From: Streptomyces sp. Je 1-369
GTDB lineage: Bacteria > Actinomycetota > Actinomycetes > Streptomycetales > Streptomycetaceae
Assembly (NCBI RefSeq): GCF_026810505.1
Contig: NZ_CP101750.1
Coordinates: 4,307,254 to 4,371,253 of the forward strand
Reading direction: 5' to 3'
Length of the DNA stretch: 64,000 nucleotides
The position numbers and the translations under genes were made by a program. Shown in pieces: positions 8,904-17,466 of the stretch. The notes under the pieces were generated by a model. The model ran no database searches. It saw only the letters and a list, made by a program, of their open reading frames with translations, and was not told where the DNA came from. Within the stretch, counting starts at the first letter, position 1, and every line of letters begins with the position of its first letter.

Positions 8904-9407
8904 GTGACCGACCCGATCAATCCGACCGAACCCGAACCCGAACCCGATCCCGTACGCGACCGCTGGCGGGCGCCCATGCGGCTCGCTCTGGCCGAGGCCG
9001 AGCTGGCAGGCAAGGGCGGTGACGTTCCCGTCGGCGCCGTCGTGCTGTCCCCGGACGGCACGACGGTGATCGCCGCGGGGCACAACGAACGCGAGGCCGG
9101 TGGCGACCCCACCGCGCACGCGGAGGTGCTCGCGCTGCGCGGGGCCGCCGCGGCGCTCGGCGAATGGCGGCTGACCGGCTGCACGCTCGTCGTGACGCTG
9201 GAGCCGTGCACGATGTGCGCGGGCGCGCTCGTGCAGTCCCGCGTGGACCGGGTCGTCTACGGAGCGCGCGACGAGAAGGCGGGCGCGGCGGGCTCGCTCT
9301 GGGACGTCGTACGCGACAGAAGGCTCAACCACCGCCCCGAAGTCGTCCACGGCGTCCTCGCCGAGGAGTGCTCCGCACAGCTGACGGACTTCTTCCGGAA
9401 CCGCTGA
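8904..9407 (+). CDS. tadA: tRNA(Arg) adenosine-34 deaminase
   Basis: A 167-aa zinc-dependent deaminase that converts the wobble adenosine of tRNA-Arg(ACG) to inosine. Active-site motifs are THAEVLAL (His ligand and proton-shuttle Glu) and TLEPCTMCAGAL (two Cys ligands). PVGAVVLSPDG and VVYGARDEKAGA are further TadA hallmarks. A short Glu/Pro-rich N-terminal extension precedes the domain. The substrate tRNA-Arg(ACG) is encoded in this window at 31475-31547. It follows its associated gene with 9 bp spacing and precedes tRNA-Ser(CGA). Confidence 0.95.
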   Translation: MTDPINPTEPEPEPDPVRDRWRAPMRLALAEAELAGKGGDVPVGAVVLSPDGTTVIAAGHNEREAGGDPTAHAEVLALRGAAAALGEWRLTGCTLVVTLEPCTMCAGALVQSRVDRVVYGARDEKAGAAGSLWDVVRDRRLNHRPEVVHGVLAEECSAQLTDFFRNR

Positions 9408-9476
9408 CGCACTGAAATCAGGGGGCGCCCCAAACGGATTTCTGTCCGCGGCCCACCTTGGGCTAGAGTTCCTCTC

Positions 9477-9564
9477 GGTAGCGTGTCCGAGCGGCCGAAG
9501 GAGCTCGCCTCGAAAGCGAGTGAAGGGTAACCCCCTTCCGTGGGTTCAAATCCCACCGCTACCG
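9477..9564 (+). tRNA. tRNA-Ser (CGA)
   Basis: An 88-nt class II tRNA. The acceptor stem pairs GGTAGCG (9477-9483) with CGCTACC (9557-9563), with discriminator G. The anticodon loop ctCGAaa gives CGA. There is a long variable arm, and the T arm is GGGTTCAAATCCC. CCA is not encoded. Confidence 0.97.
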
Positions 9565-9570
9565 CTTCAA

Positions 9571-9616
9571 GGGAACCGCTCCCGATCTGTGAGAACAGGT
9601 CGGGGGCGGTTTTTCG
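9571..9616 (+). terminator. rho-independent terminator after tRNA-Ser(CGA)
   Basis: Inverted arms AACCGCTCCCGA and TCGGGGGCGGTT flank a loop containing tgtgagaacagg, followed by a T-run (gguuuuu). Placed directly after the tRNA. Confidence 0.8.
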
Positions 9617-10009
9617 TTGCCCGCACGGTGCCCACGTGCCCGCACGGTGCCCACACAGAGAACCCCGGTGCCTGTAACGGCACCGGGGTTCTCTCCCGTC
9701 AGGACGGGGGAAGCGGCATCGGGGGGACAAGCCGCTCCCCCCGACGAGGACTGGCCCTCAAGTCAGCGCCGCCGTCAGGGGGGAAGCAGACGGCGCGGAC
9801 CCCGCAGTGGGGCCGGTCCCGCGCCCCGCGGATTCCTGCCAGATCCGCTGGGCTCACCACCCATCCTGCTGCCCGCGCCGCCCGTGGAGCGCGGGCAAAG
9901 GACCTCTGCTGCCAGGTCGTTGGTCCCTAAAAGCCTCGTCAGTACGGTCCGGGTTAGACTCGCCGCCGTCACAGGGGTCACACGGGGCGCGGCAAGGGGA
10001 GGCCAGATC

Positions 10010-10189
10010 GTGGCAGTGCAGTGGAAGAAGCTCGGCCTTTTCGCGGTGGTCGTCTTCGTGCTCTACGTGATCATCACCGACCCCGCCAAAGCCGCCGACT
10101 ACGTGCAGATAGGGTTCGAGGGCATTTCGAGCGCCGCTCAGAGCATCGGCGACTTCATGACGTGGGTCGCCAACGGAGGCAAGGACTGA
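10010..10189 (+). CDS. small single-pass membrane protein (59 aa)
   Basis: Short protein with one hydrophobic helix (LGLFAVVVFVLYVIITDP, residues about 7-24) followed by an amphipathic tail ending VANGGKD. A GGGGAGG sequence sits 7 nt before the GTG at 10010, giving good support for the start. It looks like a conserved Streptomyces small membrane protein, but I cannot assign a function. The Dabb gene follows 64 bp downstream. Confidence 0.6.
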   Translation: MAVQWKKLGLFAVVVFVLYVIITDPAKAADYVQIGFEGISSAAQSIGDFMTWVANGGKD

Positions 10190-10205
10190 GCGGCTGTCCC
10201 GCCGC

Positions 10206-10239
10206 AGCCCTCCCAGCCCTCCCAGCCCTCCCAGCCCTC
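10206..10239 (+). repeat. 10-bp tandem repeat (cagccctccc)
   Basis: Three to four copies of a 10-bp unit lie directly upstream of the ribosome binding site of the Dabb gene. It could affect spacing or mRNA structure; no function is shown. Confidence 0.6.
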
Positions 10240-10253
10240 TCCAAGGAGTGCCC

Positions 10254-10547
10254 GTGATCCGCCATCTGGTCCTCTTCAAGCTCAACGACGGCGTCCAGCG
10301 CGACGAGCCCCGCGTGGTCGAGGGCGTCGAGGCGTTCCGCGCCCTCGGCGGGCAGATCCCGGAGCTCACGTTCTGGGAGTGCGACTGGAACATCACCGAC
10401 CGCCCCATCGCGTACGACTTCGCCATCAACTCGGCGGTCGAGGACGTCGATGCGCTGAAGCGGTACATCGAGCACCCGGCCCACCAGGCGGGCGTCGCGC
10501 TGTGGCGCGAGTTCGCCACGTGGGTGATCGCCGACTACGAGTTCTGA
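10254..10547 (+). CDS. Dabb (stress-responsive alpha/beta barrel) family protein
   Basis: A 97-aa protein starting MIRHLVLFKLNDGV, the typical first strand of the dimeric alpha-beta barrel fold. YDFAINSAVEDVDALKRYIE and a run ending HPAHQAGVALWREFATW match the rest of the fold. Dabb proteins range from stress proteins to polyketide cyclases; this stand-alone form has no assigned role. AAGGAG (10243-10248) lies 5 nt before the GTG at 10254, so this start is preferred over the GTG at 10248, which overlaps the ribosome binding site. Confidence 0.85.
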   Translation: MIRHLVLFKLNDGVQRDEPRVVEGVEAFRALGGQIPELTFWECDWNITDRPIAYDFAINSAVEDVDALKRYIEHPAHQAGVALWREFATWVIADYEF

Positions 10548-10565
10548 GCCGCCCGCCCCACCTGC

Positions 10566-10605
10566 TCCCGAAGGGCCCCGCACCGCGAAGGTGCGGGGTC
10601 CTTCG
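10566..10605 (+). terminator. hairpin terminator downstream of the Dabb gene
   Basis: GGCCCCGCACC and GGTGCGGGGTCC form a GC-rich stem around gcgaa. There is no long T-run, as is common in Streptomyces. Confidence 0.65.
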
Positions 10606-10783
10606 CGCTCGTACGCCCCAACTCGCCCCCAACACGTAGTTATCAGGTGCTTGCACACAGTGCACATGTCTTGTGATGCTATGACCGCTTTTGACGAATG
10701 AGTTGACCGAGGTCGACCGGACGTCGACCGAGCTTGACTGTGCCTGACTGACAGTGCCTGTCTGAGAAGGGGTGGCGTTGACC

Positions 10784-11653
10784 GTGCCGGCCAGTACTGC
10801 GCCCGAAGCACCACCCGCGAGGACCGCACAGAGCACTGGGAGCACCGAGGGCACCGGGGGCCCCGGCAGTACCAGGAGCACCGGAAGCACCCGAGGTGCC
10901 GACACCCGCGCCCTCACTCAGGTCCTCTTCGGCCAGCTCAAGGACCTGGAGCCGGGCAGCCCCGAGCACGGCCGGGTGCGCGGCGCGCTCATCGAGGCCA
11001 ACCTGCCGCTCGTGCGGTACGCCGCCGCGCGCTTCCGCAGCCGCAACGAGCCGATGGAGGACGTCGTCCAGGTCGGCACCATCGGCCTGATCAACGCCAT
11101 CGACCGGTTCGACCCCGAGCGCGGCGTGCAGTTCCCGACCTTCGCGATGCCGACCGTGGTGGGCGAGATCAAGCGGTACTTCCGCGACAACGTCCGCACG
11201 GTCCACGTACCGCGCCGCCTGCACGAGCTGTGGGTGCAGGTGACCGGGGCGACCGAGGACCTCACCACCGCCTTCGGGCGCTCGCCGACCACCTCGGAGA
11301 TCGCCGAGCGGCTGCGCATCACCGAGGACGAGGTGCTGGCCTGCATCGAGGCCGGCCGCTCGTACCACGCGACCTCACTGGAGGCGGCCCAGGAGGGCGA
11401 CGGGCTGCCCGGCCTGCTCGACCGGCTCGGCTACGAGGATCCCGCACTCGACGGCGTCGAGCACCGCGACCTCGTACGCCACCTCCTGGTCCAGCTGCCC
11501 GAGCGCGAGCAGCGGATCCTCCTCCTGCGCTACTACAGCAATCTGACGCAGTCACAGATCAGCGCCGAGCTGGGTGTTTCGCAGATGCACGTGTCGCGAT
11601 TGCTCGCCAGGAGCTTCGCACGCCTCCGGTCCGCAAACCGTATCGAGGCGTAA
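10784..11653 (+). CDS. sigF: sporulation sigma factor SigF (SigB/SigF subfamily)
   Basis: Sigma-70 group 3 factor of about 289 aa. After a Ser/Thr/Gly-rich N-terminal tail it has region 2 ([40 protein letters not shown]), region 3, and a region 4 helix-turn-helix ([20 protein letters not shown]). It matches the S. coelicolor late-sporulation sigma factor SigF as I remember it, including the [20 protein letters not shown] segment and the C terminus SANRIEA. In that species SigF acts in the prespore on spore maturation and pigment. The GTG at 10784 gives [12 protein letters not shown], the expected start, with an AGAAGGGG site upstream; the GTG at 10772 overlaps that site. The sigN homologue follows in the same direction. 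Confidence 0.85.
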   Translation: MPASTAPEAPPARTAQSTGSTEGTGGPGSTRSTGSTRGADTRALTQVLFGQLKDLEPGSPEHGRVRGALIEANLPLVRYAAARFRSRNEPMEDVVQVGTIGLINAIDRFDPERGVQFPTFAMPTVVGEIKRYFRDNVRTVHVPRRLHELWVQVTGATEDLTTAFGRSPTTSEIAERLRITEDEVLACIEAGRSYHATSLEAAQEGDGLPGLLDRLGYEDPALDGVEHRDLVRHLLVQLPEREQRILLLRYYSNLTQSQISAELGVSQMHVSRLLARSFARLRSANRIEA

Positions 11654-11670
11654 CCGGTTCGAGTGGAGTG

Positions 11671-11702
11671 CCGTCGGGGCTGTTCCCGACGGCACTCTTT
11701 GC
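11671..11702 (+). terminator. rho-independent terminator after sigF
   Basis: The stem GAGTGCCGTCGGG / CCCGACGGCACTC around gctgtt is followed by TTT. It separates sigF from sigN transcription. Confidence 0.85.
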
Positions 11703-11816
11703 TGAAATGCCCCAGACCCCCTCTTTCCTGCACGGATGTCACCCTTGTTTGTCGACAAGTAACTACAGCGTGTTGCCGACATGTGACATTCTGCTGGAAC
11801 CGCGTTTGCCGTAGCC

Positions 11817-11838
11817 CCACCTCCGGTATTCAGGTGGA
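11817..11838 (+). promoter_or_regulatory. inverted repeat upstream of sigN
   Basis: CCACCT and AGGTGG flank ccggtattc about 60 bp upstream of the sigN start. It could be a leader hairpin or a protein site. Palindromic TTGTCGACAA lies further upstream, near 11751. Confidence 0.4.
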
Positions 11839-11896
11839 GGCTGCGTTCCTCCGACGGAGCGCCCGCCGCGACCGTCCGCGACCTCAAGGGGGTGGC

Positions 11897-12760
11897 ATGT
11901 CCGCAGACCAGGGCAGCTCGAAGGTGCTCACGCTCACGCTCGTCAAGAGCCCGAGCGAATCCGCGCCCGACGCGCTTCACAGCTCAACAGCCTCGGAAGC
12001 CATCGACACCCGGACCCTGTCCCGCTCCCTCTTCCTGCGGCTCGCCACGCTCGCCCAGGACAGCCCGGAGCGCGTCTATGTACGCGACACGCTCATCGAG
12101 CTCAACCTGCCGCTCGTGCGGTACGCGGCGGCTCGTTTCCGCAGTCGCAACGAACCGATGGAGGACATCGTCCAGGTCGGAACGATCGGCCTGATCAAGG
12201 CGATCGACCGTTTCGACTGCGAACGCGGCGTGGAGTTCCCGACGTTCGCGATGCCGACGGTCGTCGGCGAGATCAAGCGCTTCTTCCGCGACACCAGTTG
12301 GTCGGTGCGCGTGCCGCGCCGCCTCCAGGAACTGCGGCTCGCCCTCACGAAGACCAGCGACGAGCTCGCCCAGCGCCTCGACCGCTCGCCGACCGTGCCC
12401 GAGCTCGCCGCCGCGCTCGGCGTCTCGGAGGAGGACGTCGTCGACGGCCTCGCGGTCGGCAACGCGTACACGGCGTCGTCGCTCGACTCCCCGACCCCCG
12501 AGGACGACGGCGGCGAGGGCTCCCTCGCGGACCGGCTCGGGTACGAGGACACGGCACTGGAGGGCGTGGAGTACCGCGAGTCCCTCAAGCCGCTGCTCGC
12601 CAAGCTGCCGCCGCGCGAGCGCCGCATCATCATGCTGCGCTTCTTCGCCAACATGACGCAGTCGCAGATCGGCGAGGAGGTCGGCATCTCGCAGATGCAC
12701 GTCTCCCGGCTGCTGACCCGGACGCTCGCGCAACTGCGCGAGGGACTCATCTCGGACTGA
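11897..12760 (+). CDS. sigN: sporulation-associated sigma factor SigN (SigB/SigF subfamily)
   Basis: A 287-aa group 3 sigma factor, closely similar to the preceding one ([40 protein letters not shown]) but with a different linker and tail (AQLREGLISD). Gene order and sequence match S. coelicolor sigN, which lies next to sigF and has been linked to late aerial development, including the nepA promoter. The ATG at 11897 follows AAGGGGGTGG, a strong ribosome binding site; in-frame sequence upstream to 11663 looks non-coding. The tandem pair probably arose by duplication. Confidence 0.8.
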   Translation: MSADQGSSKVLTLTLVKSPSESAPDALHSSTASEAIDTRTLSRSLFLRLATLAQDSPERVYVRDTLIELNLPLVRYAAARFRSRNEPMEDIVQVGTIGLIKAIDRFDCERGVEFPTFAMPTVVGEIKRFFRDTSWSVRVPRRLQELRLALTKTSDELAQRLDRSPTVPELAAALGVSEEDVVDGLAVGNAYTASSLDSPTPEDDGGEGSLADRLGYEDTALEGVEYRESLKPLLAKLPPRERRIIMLRFFANMTQSQIGEEVGISQMHVSRLLTRTLAQLREGLISD

Positions 12761-12809
12761 GGCACCAACGCGACGCGCGGGGGCCCGTGTTGCTGACGGG
12801 GTTCCTAAT

Positions 12810-12822
12810 TGACGGACCGTCA
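12810..12822. promoter_or_regulatory. palindrome TGACGGACCGTCA upstream of a lipoprotein gene
   Basis: A perfect 13-bp inverted repeat with a single central base lies 14 bp before the ATG of the lipoprotein gene. It fits a TetR-type operator. The half-site GTCAG/CTGAC recurs in the larger operator at 45573-45597. Confidence 0.5.
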
Positions 12823-12836
12823 GCCACACTGGCGCG

Positions 12837-13631
12837 ATGCGACGTGGCGTACGGAACGTGCTCGGTGCGGGTGCCGCCGTGCTCTGCCTCGGCGGGCTCC
12901 TTTCCGCCTGCGGCGACGGTGGCGGCGACGACGGTTACGTGGCGACCGGCGCGGCCCCTGAGCGGGCGCGGGGGCAGGCCGTGGGCCCTGACCGTGACGT
13001 GAAGCTGGTGCCGCTCGACGAGGAAGACGGTGACTCCGCCGCTCGCAGGGGCGGGAGGTCGCCCTCCTCGGCCTCGGCGGGGCCCCGTGGTGGAGGCGGC
13101 TCGGAGGGGAAGTCGCCCGCTTCGGCGGGGAGTTCGTCGCCGGGCGCGCGCACGGAGGGGCGCTCCGGCAGTCCGTCGGCGCCGGGGGCGGGGGCGGGCA
13201 GCCCTGGGGCGGACGGCCCCGGCTCTCAGGCCCCGCAGGACCCGCAGACCCCTCGGACCCCGCAGACCCCGCAGGACCCGAAGCCCGGCCCGGAGCCAGG
13301 CCCTGAGCCCGGCCCTCCCAGCGGCCCCGCCGCGCTCTCCGTCGGCGACCCCGACCGCAAGCCCGCGGACAAGCGCTGGTGCGAGAACGTCACCGTCGCC
13401 TTCCACAACACCGGTGGCGCACCGGTGCGTTCGGGCACGGTGACTCTCGGGACGCACGTCATCGGCGCGCTCGGCGTCGACTGGGCCACGATCGAGTCGA
13501 CCGTGAAGCTGCCGACGCCGATCGGACCCGGTCAGAAGAAGAAGAAAACCTGGCCGGTATGCGTCGACGCGTGGCGCGTTCCGCTCGGCATGCACGTGGA
13601 GACGCGGGACGTCGCGGTGAAGTGGCGGTAG
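12837..13631 (+). CDS. putative secreted lipoprotein
   Basis: A 264-aa protein with a lipoprotein signal peptide (basic MRRGVRN, hydrophobic core, lipobox LLSAC at residues about 22-26). Then comes a long low-complexity Gly/Ser/Pro region with PQTPRTPQTPQDPKPGPEP repeats, likely an extended wall-spanning linker. The last 100 residues form a folded domain with two Cys (RWCENVTVAFHNTGG and TWPVCVDAW), probably beta-rich and disulfide-bonded. I do not recognise the family. It is probably surface-exposed. Confidence 0.7.
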   Translation: MRRGVRNVLGAGAAVLCLGGLLSACGDGGGDDGYVATGAAPERARGQAVGPDRDVKLVPLDEEDGDSAARRGGRSPSSASAGPRGGGGSEGKSPASAGSSSPGARTEGRSGSPSAPGAGAGSPGADGPGSQAPQDPQTPRTPQTPQDPKPGPEPGPEPGPPSGPAALSVGDPDRKPADKRWCENVTVAFHNTGGAPVRSGTVTLGTHVIGALGVDWATIESTVKLPTPIGPGQKKKKTWPVCVDAWRVPLGMHVETRDVAVKWR

Positions 13632-13664
13632 CCCGTGCCGGGGGCCCGGAGCGCCATATACGTC

Positions 13665-13801
13665 TGCGGGTGCGTCGTGGTCGCTCGCGCAGTTCCCCGC
13701 GCCCCTGACCAGCACCTCGTCCGGCCCCACTGGACGGCTGGGCTCGCCCCGGGTGACCTAGGGGCGCGGGGAACTGCGCGACCAGCCCCCACACACCCGC
13801 A
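13665..13801. repeat. Streptomyces extragenic palindromic repeat
   Basis: A long imperfect palindrome with perfect 21-bp inner arms (13686-13706 and 13760-13780) containing the GGGGCGCGGGGAACTGCGCG motif, and outer arms TGCGGGTG / CACCCGCA. This motif is, to my knowledge, widespread between Streptomyces genes. It lies between two convergent genes and may also act as a bidirectional terminator. Confidence 0.8.
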
Positions 13802-13822
13802 CCCGAAGCCGCCCAAGCCCCG

Positions 13823-14056
13823 CTAGGACAGCGCCAGCCACGCCACCCCCGCCACCACCGCGATCGCGAGGATCACGCCGACGATCAGGCCCACCCGCGG
13901 GCCGGAAGAGGAAGGCGCCGCCTGCTGGCGGCCACCGCGCGGCGCCTCGTCGACGAACGCGCGGAACATCTGCGTGCTGCCTGCGGGATCGGGGTTGCCC
14001 TGGTTGCCCTGGGGGTTGTGTGCCATGGAGCAGGACCCTAGCGAATTCACCGCCAT
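13823..14056 (-). CDS. small C-terminally anchored membrane protein
   Basis: A 77-aa protein with a polar Gln/Asn/Pro-rich N terminus, the segment STQMFRAFVDEAPRG, and one C-terminal membrane helix (VGLIVGVILAIAVVAGVAWL) that ends two residues before the stop. It looks tail-anchored. GAGGGGG lies 8 nt before the ATG at 14056; an internal ATG at 14026 is the alternative start. Family unknown to me. It is convergent with the lipoprotein gene and divergent from the MarR gene. Confidence 0.55.
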   Translation of the reverse strand: MAVNSLGSCSMAHNPQGNQGNPDPAGSTQMFRAFVDEAPRGGRQQAAPSSSGPRVGLIVGVILAIAVVAGVAWLALS

Positions 14057-14140
14057 CGGCCCAACCCCCTCTGGCCAGCGACTTTACGAGCAGGGCCCCA
14101 ACGCTTTGCCGAGTCTTTAGTCCGATGGGCCCTTTTTAGT

Positions 14141-14183
14141 TTGCCTGCGGCAACCAACTGCTTCTATCGTTGCCCTAAGCAAC
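14141..14183. promoter_or_regulatory. two MarR-type operators
   Basis: Perfect inverted repeats TTGCCTGCGGCAA (14141-14153) and GTTGCCCTAAGCAAC (14169-14183), with centres about 29 bp apart, lie just upstream of the MarR gene. The shared TTGC..GCAA half-sites suggest cooperative binding by its product, hence autoregulation and control of the efflux gene. Confidence 0.7.
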
Positions 14184-14201
14184 AAAAATATTGGAGGTGC
14201 C

Positions 14202-14705
14202 GTGGCCGCGCAGCGTCAGTACGAGGAGCTGGCCCGACAGCTCAGCGCCATCGGTGCCGTGAAGCGTGGTCTCGGACGGGGCCTGCCGCACGACTGCCCC
14301 GCCGGATCCGCCGCCGTACTCATTCTGCTCGACCGCCACGGTGCGATGCGGATGAGCAGGCTCGCGGAGCTGCTCGCCGTCGACACGTCGGTGACCAGCC
14401 GCCACGTCGCCCATGTCGCGGACAAGGAATGGATCGTCCGCGATCCCGACCCCGCCGACAAGCGCTCCCGGATCCTGCGGCTCACGCCCGAGGGCGAGGC
14501 CAAGGTGGACGAGCTCTCCGAGCTCTCCATCCGGACGCTCACCCACTACCTGCACGACTGGACCGACGACGAGGTCGTCCAGCTCAGCACGTTGCTGGCG
14601 CGCCTGCGCGACAGCTTCGGGGACTGCCGTGCGGCTTCGGCCCGGCTGACCCCTTCCCCCCACGACGTGCAGACCACGTCGGAGACCACCCGTACACCCG
14701 CGTAA
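14202..14705 (+). CDS. MarR-family transcriptional regulator
   Basis: A 167-aa winged-helix repressor. The recognition region reads MRMSRLAELLAVDTSVTSRH, and the wing DPDPADKRSRILRLTPEG is the classic MarR wing with the D-x-R-S motif. MarR dimers usually release DNA on binding phenolic or drug ligands. GGAGG sits 6 nt before the GTG at 14202. The MFS gene follows 13 bp downstream, so the two form an operon whose promoter carries TTGC-type operators. Confidence 0.9.
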   Translation: MAAQRQYEELARQLSAIGAVKRGLGRGLPHDCPAGSAAVLILLDRHGAMRMSRLAELLAVDTSVTSRHVAHVADKEWIVRDPDPADKRSRILRLTPEGEAKVDELSELSIRTLTHYLHDWTDDEVVQLSTLLARLRDSFGDCRAASARLTPSPHDVQTTSETTRTPA

Positions 14706-14718
14706 GAAAAGGAAGTCC

Positions 14719-17268
14719 ATGGCAACAACCACACCAGCCGGTGTGCGGGGCAGCCATGCCAAGCACGGAGCACATCACGGTCACAGCGGTGAGAACGCTC
14801 CGATGACGCACCGGCAGATCATGGAAGCGCTGTCCGGGCTGCTGCTCGGCATGTTCGTGGCGATCCTCTCGTCGACGATCGTCTCCAACGCCCTGCCCGA
14901 AATCATCGGCGACCTCGGCGGCGGCCAGTCCGCCTACACCTGGGTCGTCACCGCGTCGCTGCTCGCGATGACCGCGACGACGCCCCTGTGGGGCAAGCTC
15001 TCGGACCTCTTCAGCAAGAAGGCCCTGGTCCAGATAGCCCTGGTCATCTACGTCGGCGGTTCGATCGTCGCCGGTCTCTCGCAGAGCGCAGGGATGCTGA
15101 TCGCCTGCCGCGTTGTGCAGGGCATCGGCGTGGGCGGTCTCTCCGCCCTCGCGCAGATCGTCATGGCCGCGATGATCTCCCCACGTGAGCGCGGGCGGTA
15201 CTCCGGCTACCTCGGTGCGACCTTCGCCGTCGCCACCGTCGGCGGACCGCTGCTCGGCGGTGTCATCACCGACACCTCGTGGCTCGGCTGGCGCTGGTGC
15301 TTCTACGTCGGCGTGCCGTTCGCGATCATCGCGCTCATCGTCCTGCAGAAGACCCTGAAGCTTCCCGTCGTCAAGCGTGACGTCAAGGTCGACTGGGCCG
15401 GCGCCTTCTTCATCAGCGCCGCCGTCTGCCTGCTGCTCGTCTGGGTCACCTTCGCCGGTGACAAGTACGACTGGATGTCCTGGCAGACCGGCGCCATGGT
15501 CGGCGGTTCGGTCCTGCTCGCGCTGATCTTCGTGCTCGTCGAGTCGAAGGCGACCGAGCCGATCATCCCGCTGCGGCTCTTCCGCAACCGCACCATCACG
15601 CTCGCCTCCCTCGCCTCGCTCTTCGTGGGTGTCGCGATGTTCGCGGGCACGGTCTTCTTCAGCCAGTACTTCCAGCTGGCGCGGGGCGAGTCCCCGACCA
15701 TGTCCGGTGTCATGACGATCCCGATGATCGGCGGCCTGTTCATCTCGTCGACCGTCTCGGGCCAGGTCATCACCAAGACGGGCAAGTGGAAGGCCTGGCT
15801 GGTCAGCGGTGGCCTCCTGGTGACGGCGGGCCTCGGTCTGCTCGGCACCATCCGGTACGACACCGAGTACTGGCACATCGCGATCTTCATGGCCCTGATG
15901 GGTCTCGGCATCGGCATGATGATGCAGAACCTCGTGCTCTGCACGCAGAACCAGGTCGCTCCCGAGGACCTCGGTTCCGCCAGCTCCACCGTCACCTTCT
16001 TCCGCTCGCTGGGCGGTGCGATGGGTGTCTCGGCGCTCGGCGCGATCATGTCGACGCGGATCACCGACTACGTCAAGGACGGCATCACCGACCTCGGCCC
16101 GAAGGCCGCGGCGCAGTTCGGCCACGGCGGCACCGGCGGCGGTGGCATCCCGGACCTGGAGAAGATCCCGGAGCCGTTCCGCACGGTCATGGAGAGCGCG
16201 TACGGGCACGGCATCGCCGATGTCTTCCTCATCGCCGCTCCGATGGCGCTGATCGCCTTCCTGATCACCATCTTCATCAAGGAGGTGCCGCTGCGGACGT
16301 CGGGCGCGCTGGCCCAGGCCGCTTCGGAGACGACGGACGGCTCGGCTCCGGCTGACACCGCCGGGGCCGCGGCCACCGCCGAGCAGCCCGTGCTCGCCTC
16401 CGTCACCTCGGGGACCGACACCGGGCCCGAGGGCACGCAGCGGCTCGCCGCCGCGGCGTCCGCCGCACAGCCCGGCGCGGGCTCCGGTGAACTCCCGCAG
16501 ATCACCGGCGGCATCCCGGTACGCGGCTACGTCCGCGGCGCCGAGAGCGCACCGGTTCCGCAGGCCGCCGTCACGCTGATCTCCCTCGGGGGACGGCAGC
16601 TCGGCCGCTCGGTCGCGCAGGGCGACGGTTCCTACGCCGTCGACGCCCCGGGTGCGGGTTCGTACGTGCTCATCGCGTCGGCCGACGGGTTCCAGCCGCA
16701 GGCCTCCACGGTCGTCGTGGGCGAGGACGCCCTCGCGTACGACATCCTGCTCAGCGGCACCAGCGGCCTCAGCGGTCTGGTGCGGGACGCGGACAGCAAG
16801 CTGCCCGTCAGCGGCGCCATGGTCATCGTGACCGACGTGCGCGGTGACGTCCTCGCCACCGGGCTCTCCGGCGAGCAGGGCGAGTTCACCTTCGCCGAGC
16901 TGGTCCCCGGCACCGTCACCATCGCGGTGAACGCCGCGGGGCACCGCCCGCTGGCGCTGCCCGTCGAGGTCGGCGGCACCGGGGTCACCCGGGTCGAGGT
17001 CGAGCTCAACTCCGGCGCACAGGTGCTCGGCACCGTGCGGGCGGGCGGCTCGGCGCTGAACGACGCGCGCGTCACCCTGGTGGACGCGGCGGGCAACGTC
17101 GTCGCCACCGCGACGACCGGGGCTGACGGGGCGTACGCCTTCACCGACCTGGACAGCGGCGACTACACGGTCATCGCGACCGGGTACCCGCCGGTGGCGA
17201 CGGGCCTGACGGTGGCCGGCAGCGGCATCGACGGCCACGACATCGAGCTCGCCCACCCGGGCGAGTGA
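14719..17268 (+). CDS. DHA2-type MFS transporter fused to C-terminal carboxypeptidase-regulatory-like domains
   Basis: An 849-aa protein. Residues about 30-520 form a 14-helix drug:H+ antiporter of the EmrB/QacA type (GLLLGMFVAILSSTIVSNAL in helix 1; GKLSDLFSKKAL is the motif A loop; RVVQGIGVGGLSAL is motif C-like). After a Pro/Ala linker, residues about 590-849 hold three repeats of a beta-sandwich carboxypeptidase-regulatory-like fold, with G-x-V-R openings (IPVRGYVRGAES, LSGLVRDADSK, VLGTVRAGGSA) and GxYxF/GSYxV signatures. These domains would follow the last helix; which side of the membrane they face is uncertain. The fusion is unusual. The YceI gene downstream carries the same fold. Confidence 0.88.
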   Translation: MATTTPAGVRGSHAKHGAHHGHSGENAPMTHRQIMEALSGLLLGMFVAILSSTIVSNALPEIIGDLGGGQSAYTWVVTASLLAMTATTPLWGKLSDLFSKKALVQIALVIYVGGSIVAGLSQSAGMLIACRVVQGIGVGGLSALAQIVMAAMISPRERGRYSGYLGATFAVATVGGPLLGGVITDTSWLGWRWCFYVGVPFAIIALIVLQKTLKLPVVKRDVKVDWAGAFFISAAVCLLLVWVTFAGDKYDWMSWQTGAMVGGSVLLALIFVLVESKATEPIIPLRLFRNRTITLASLASLFVGVAMFAGTVFFSQYFQLARGESPTMSGVMTIPMIGGLFISSTVSGQVITKTGKWKAWLVSGGLLVTAGLGLLGTIRYDTEYWHIAIFMALMGLGIGMMMQNLVLCTQNQVAPEDLGSASSTVTFFRSLGGAMGVSALGAIMSTRITDYVKDGITDLGPKAAAQFGHGGTGGGGIPDLEKIPEPFRTVMESAYGHGIADVFLIAAPMALIAFLITIFIKEVPLRTSGALAQAASETTDGSAPADTAGAAATAEQPVLASVTSGTDTGPEGTQRLAAAASAAQPGAGSGELPQITGGIPVRGYVRGAESAPVPQAAVTLISLGGRQLGRSVAQGDGSYAVDAPGAGSYVLIASADGFQPQASTVVVGEDALAYDILLSGTSGLSGLVRDADSKLPVSGAMVIVTDVRGDVLATGLSGEQGEFTFAELVPGTVTIAVNAAGHRPLALPVEVGGTGVTRVEVELNSGAQVLGTVRAGGSALNDARVTLVDAAGNVVATATTGADGAYAFTDLDSGDYTVIATGYPPVATGLTVAGSGIDGHDIELAHPGE

Positions 17269-17274
17269 CGGCTC

Positions 17275-17318
17275 CGGCCCGCGGCCGCGCCCCGAGCGGA
17301 GGCGCGGCCGCGGGCCGG
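17275..17318 (+). terminator. strong hairpin after the MFS fusion gene
   Basis: A 17-bp GC-only stem (CGGCCCGCGGCCGCGCC and its complement) surrounds ccgagcgga. It likely ends or attenuates transcription before the YceI gene. Confidence 0.7.
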
Positions 17319-17466
17319 TGGCGGAGAGGCCCCCGGGCCGGCGGTGGCACACATGGCAGGGGACGGCCAGTCACCGCCGCCGGGGGCCGTCCGCGTATTG
17401 AAGCGTGTACTGGGCTTTGACTGTGAGGCTTCCCGAAGCGGGAAGCCCGGCAAGGAGTAAAACGGG

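Noticed and set aside
13665..13801. Considered as a CRISPR or riboswitch element
   Set aside because: It is one long palindrome, not spaced direct repeats, and matches the common Streptomyces extragenic palindrome.
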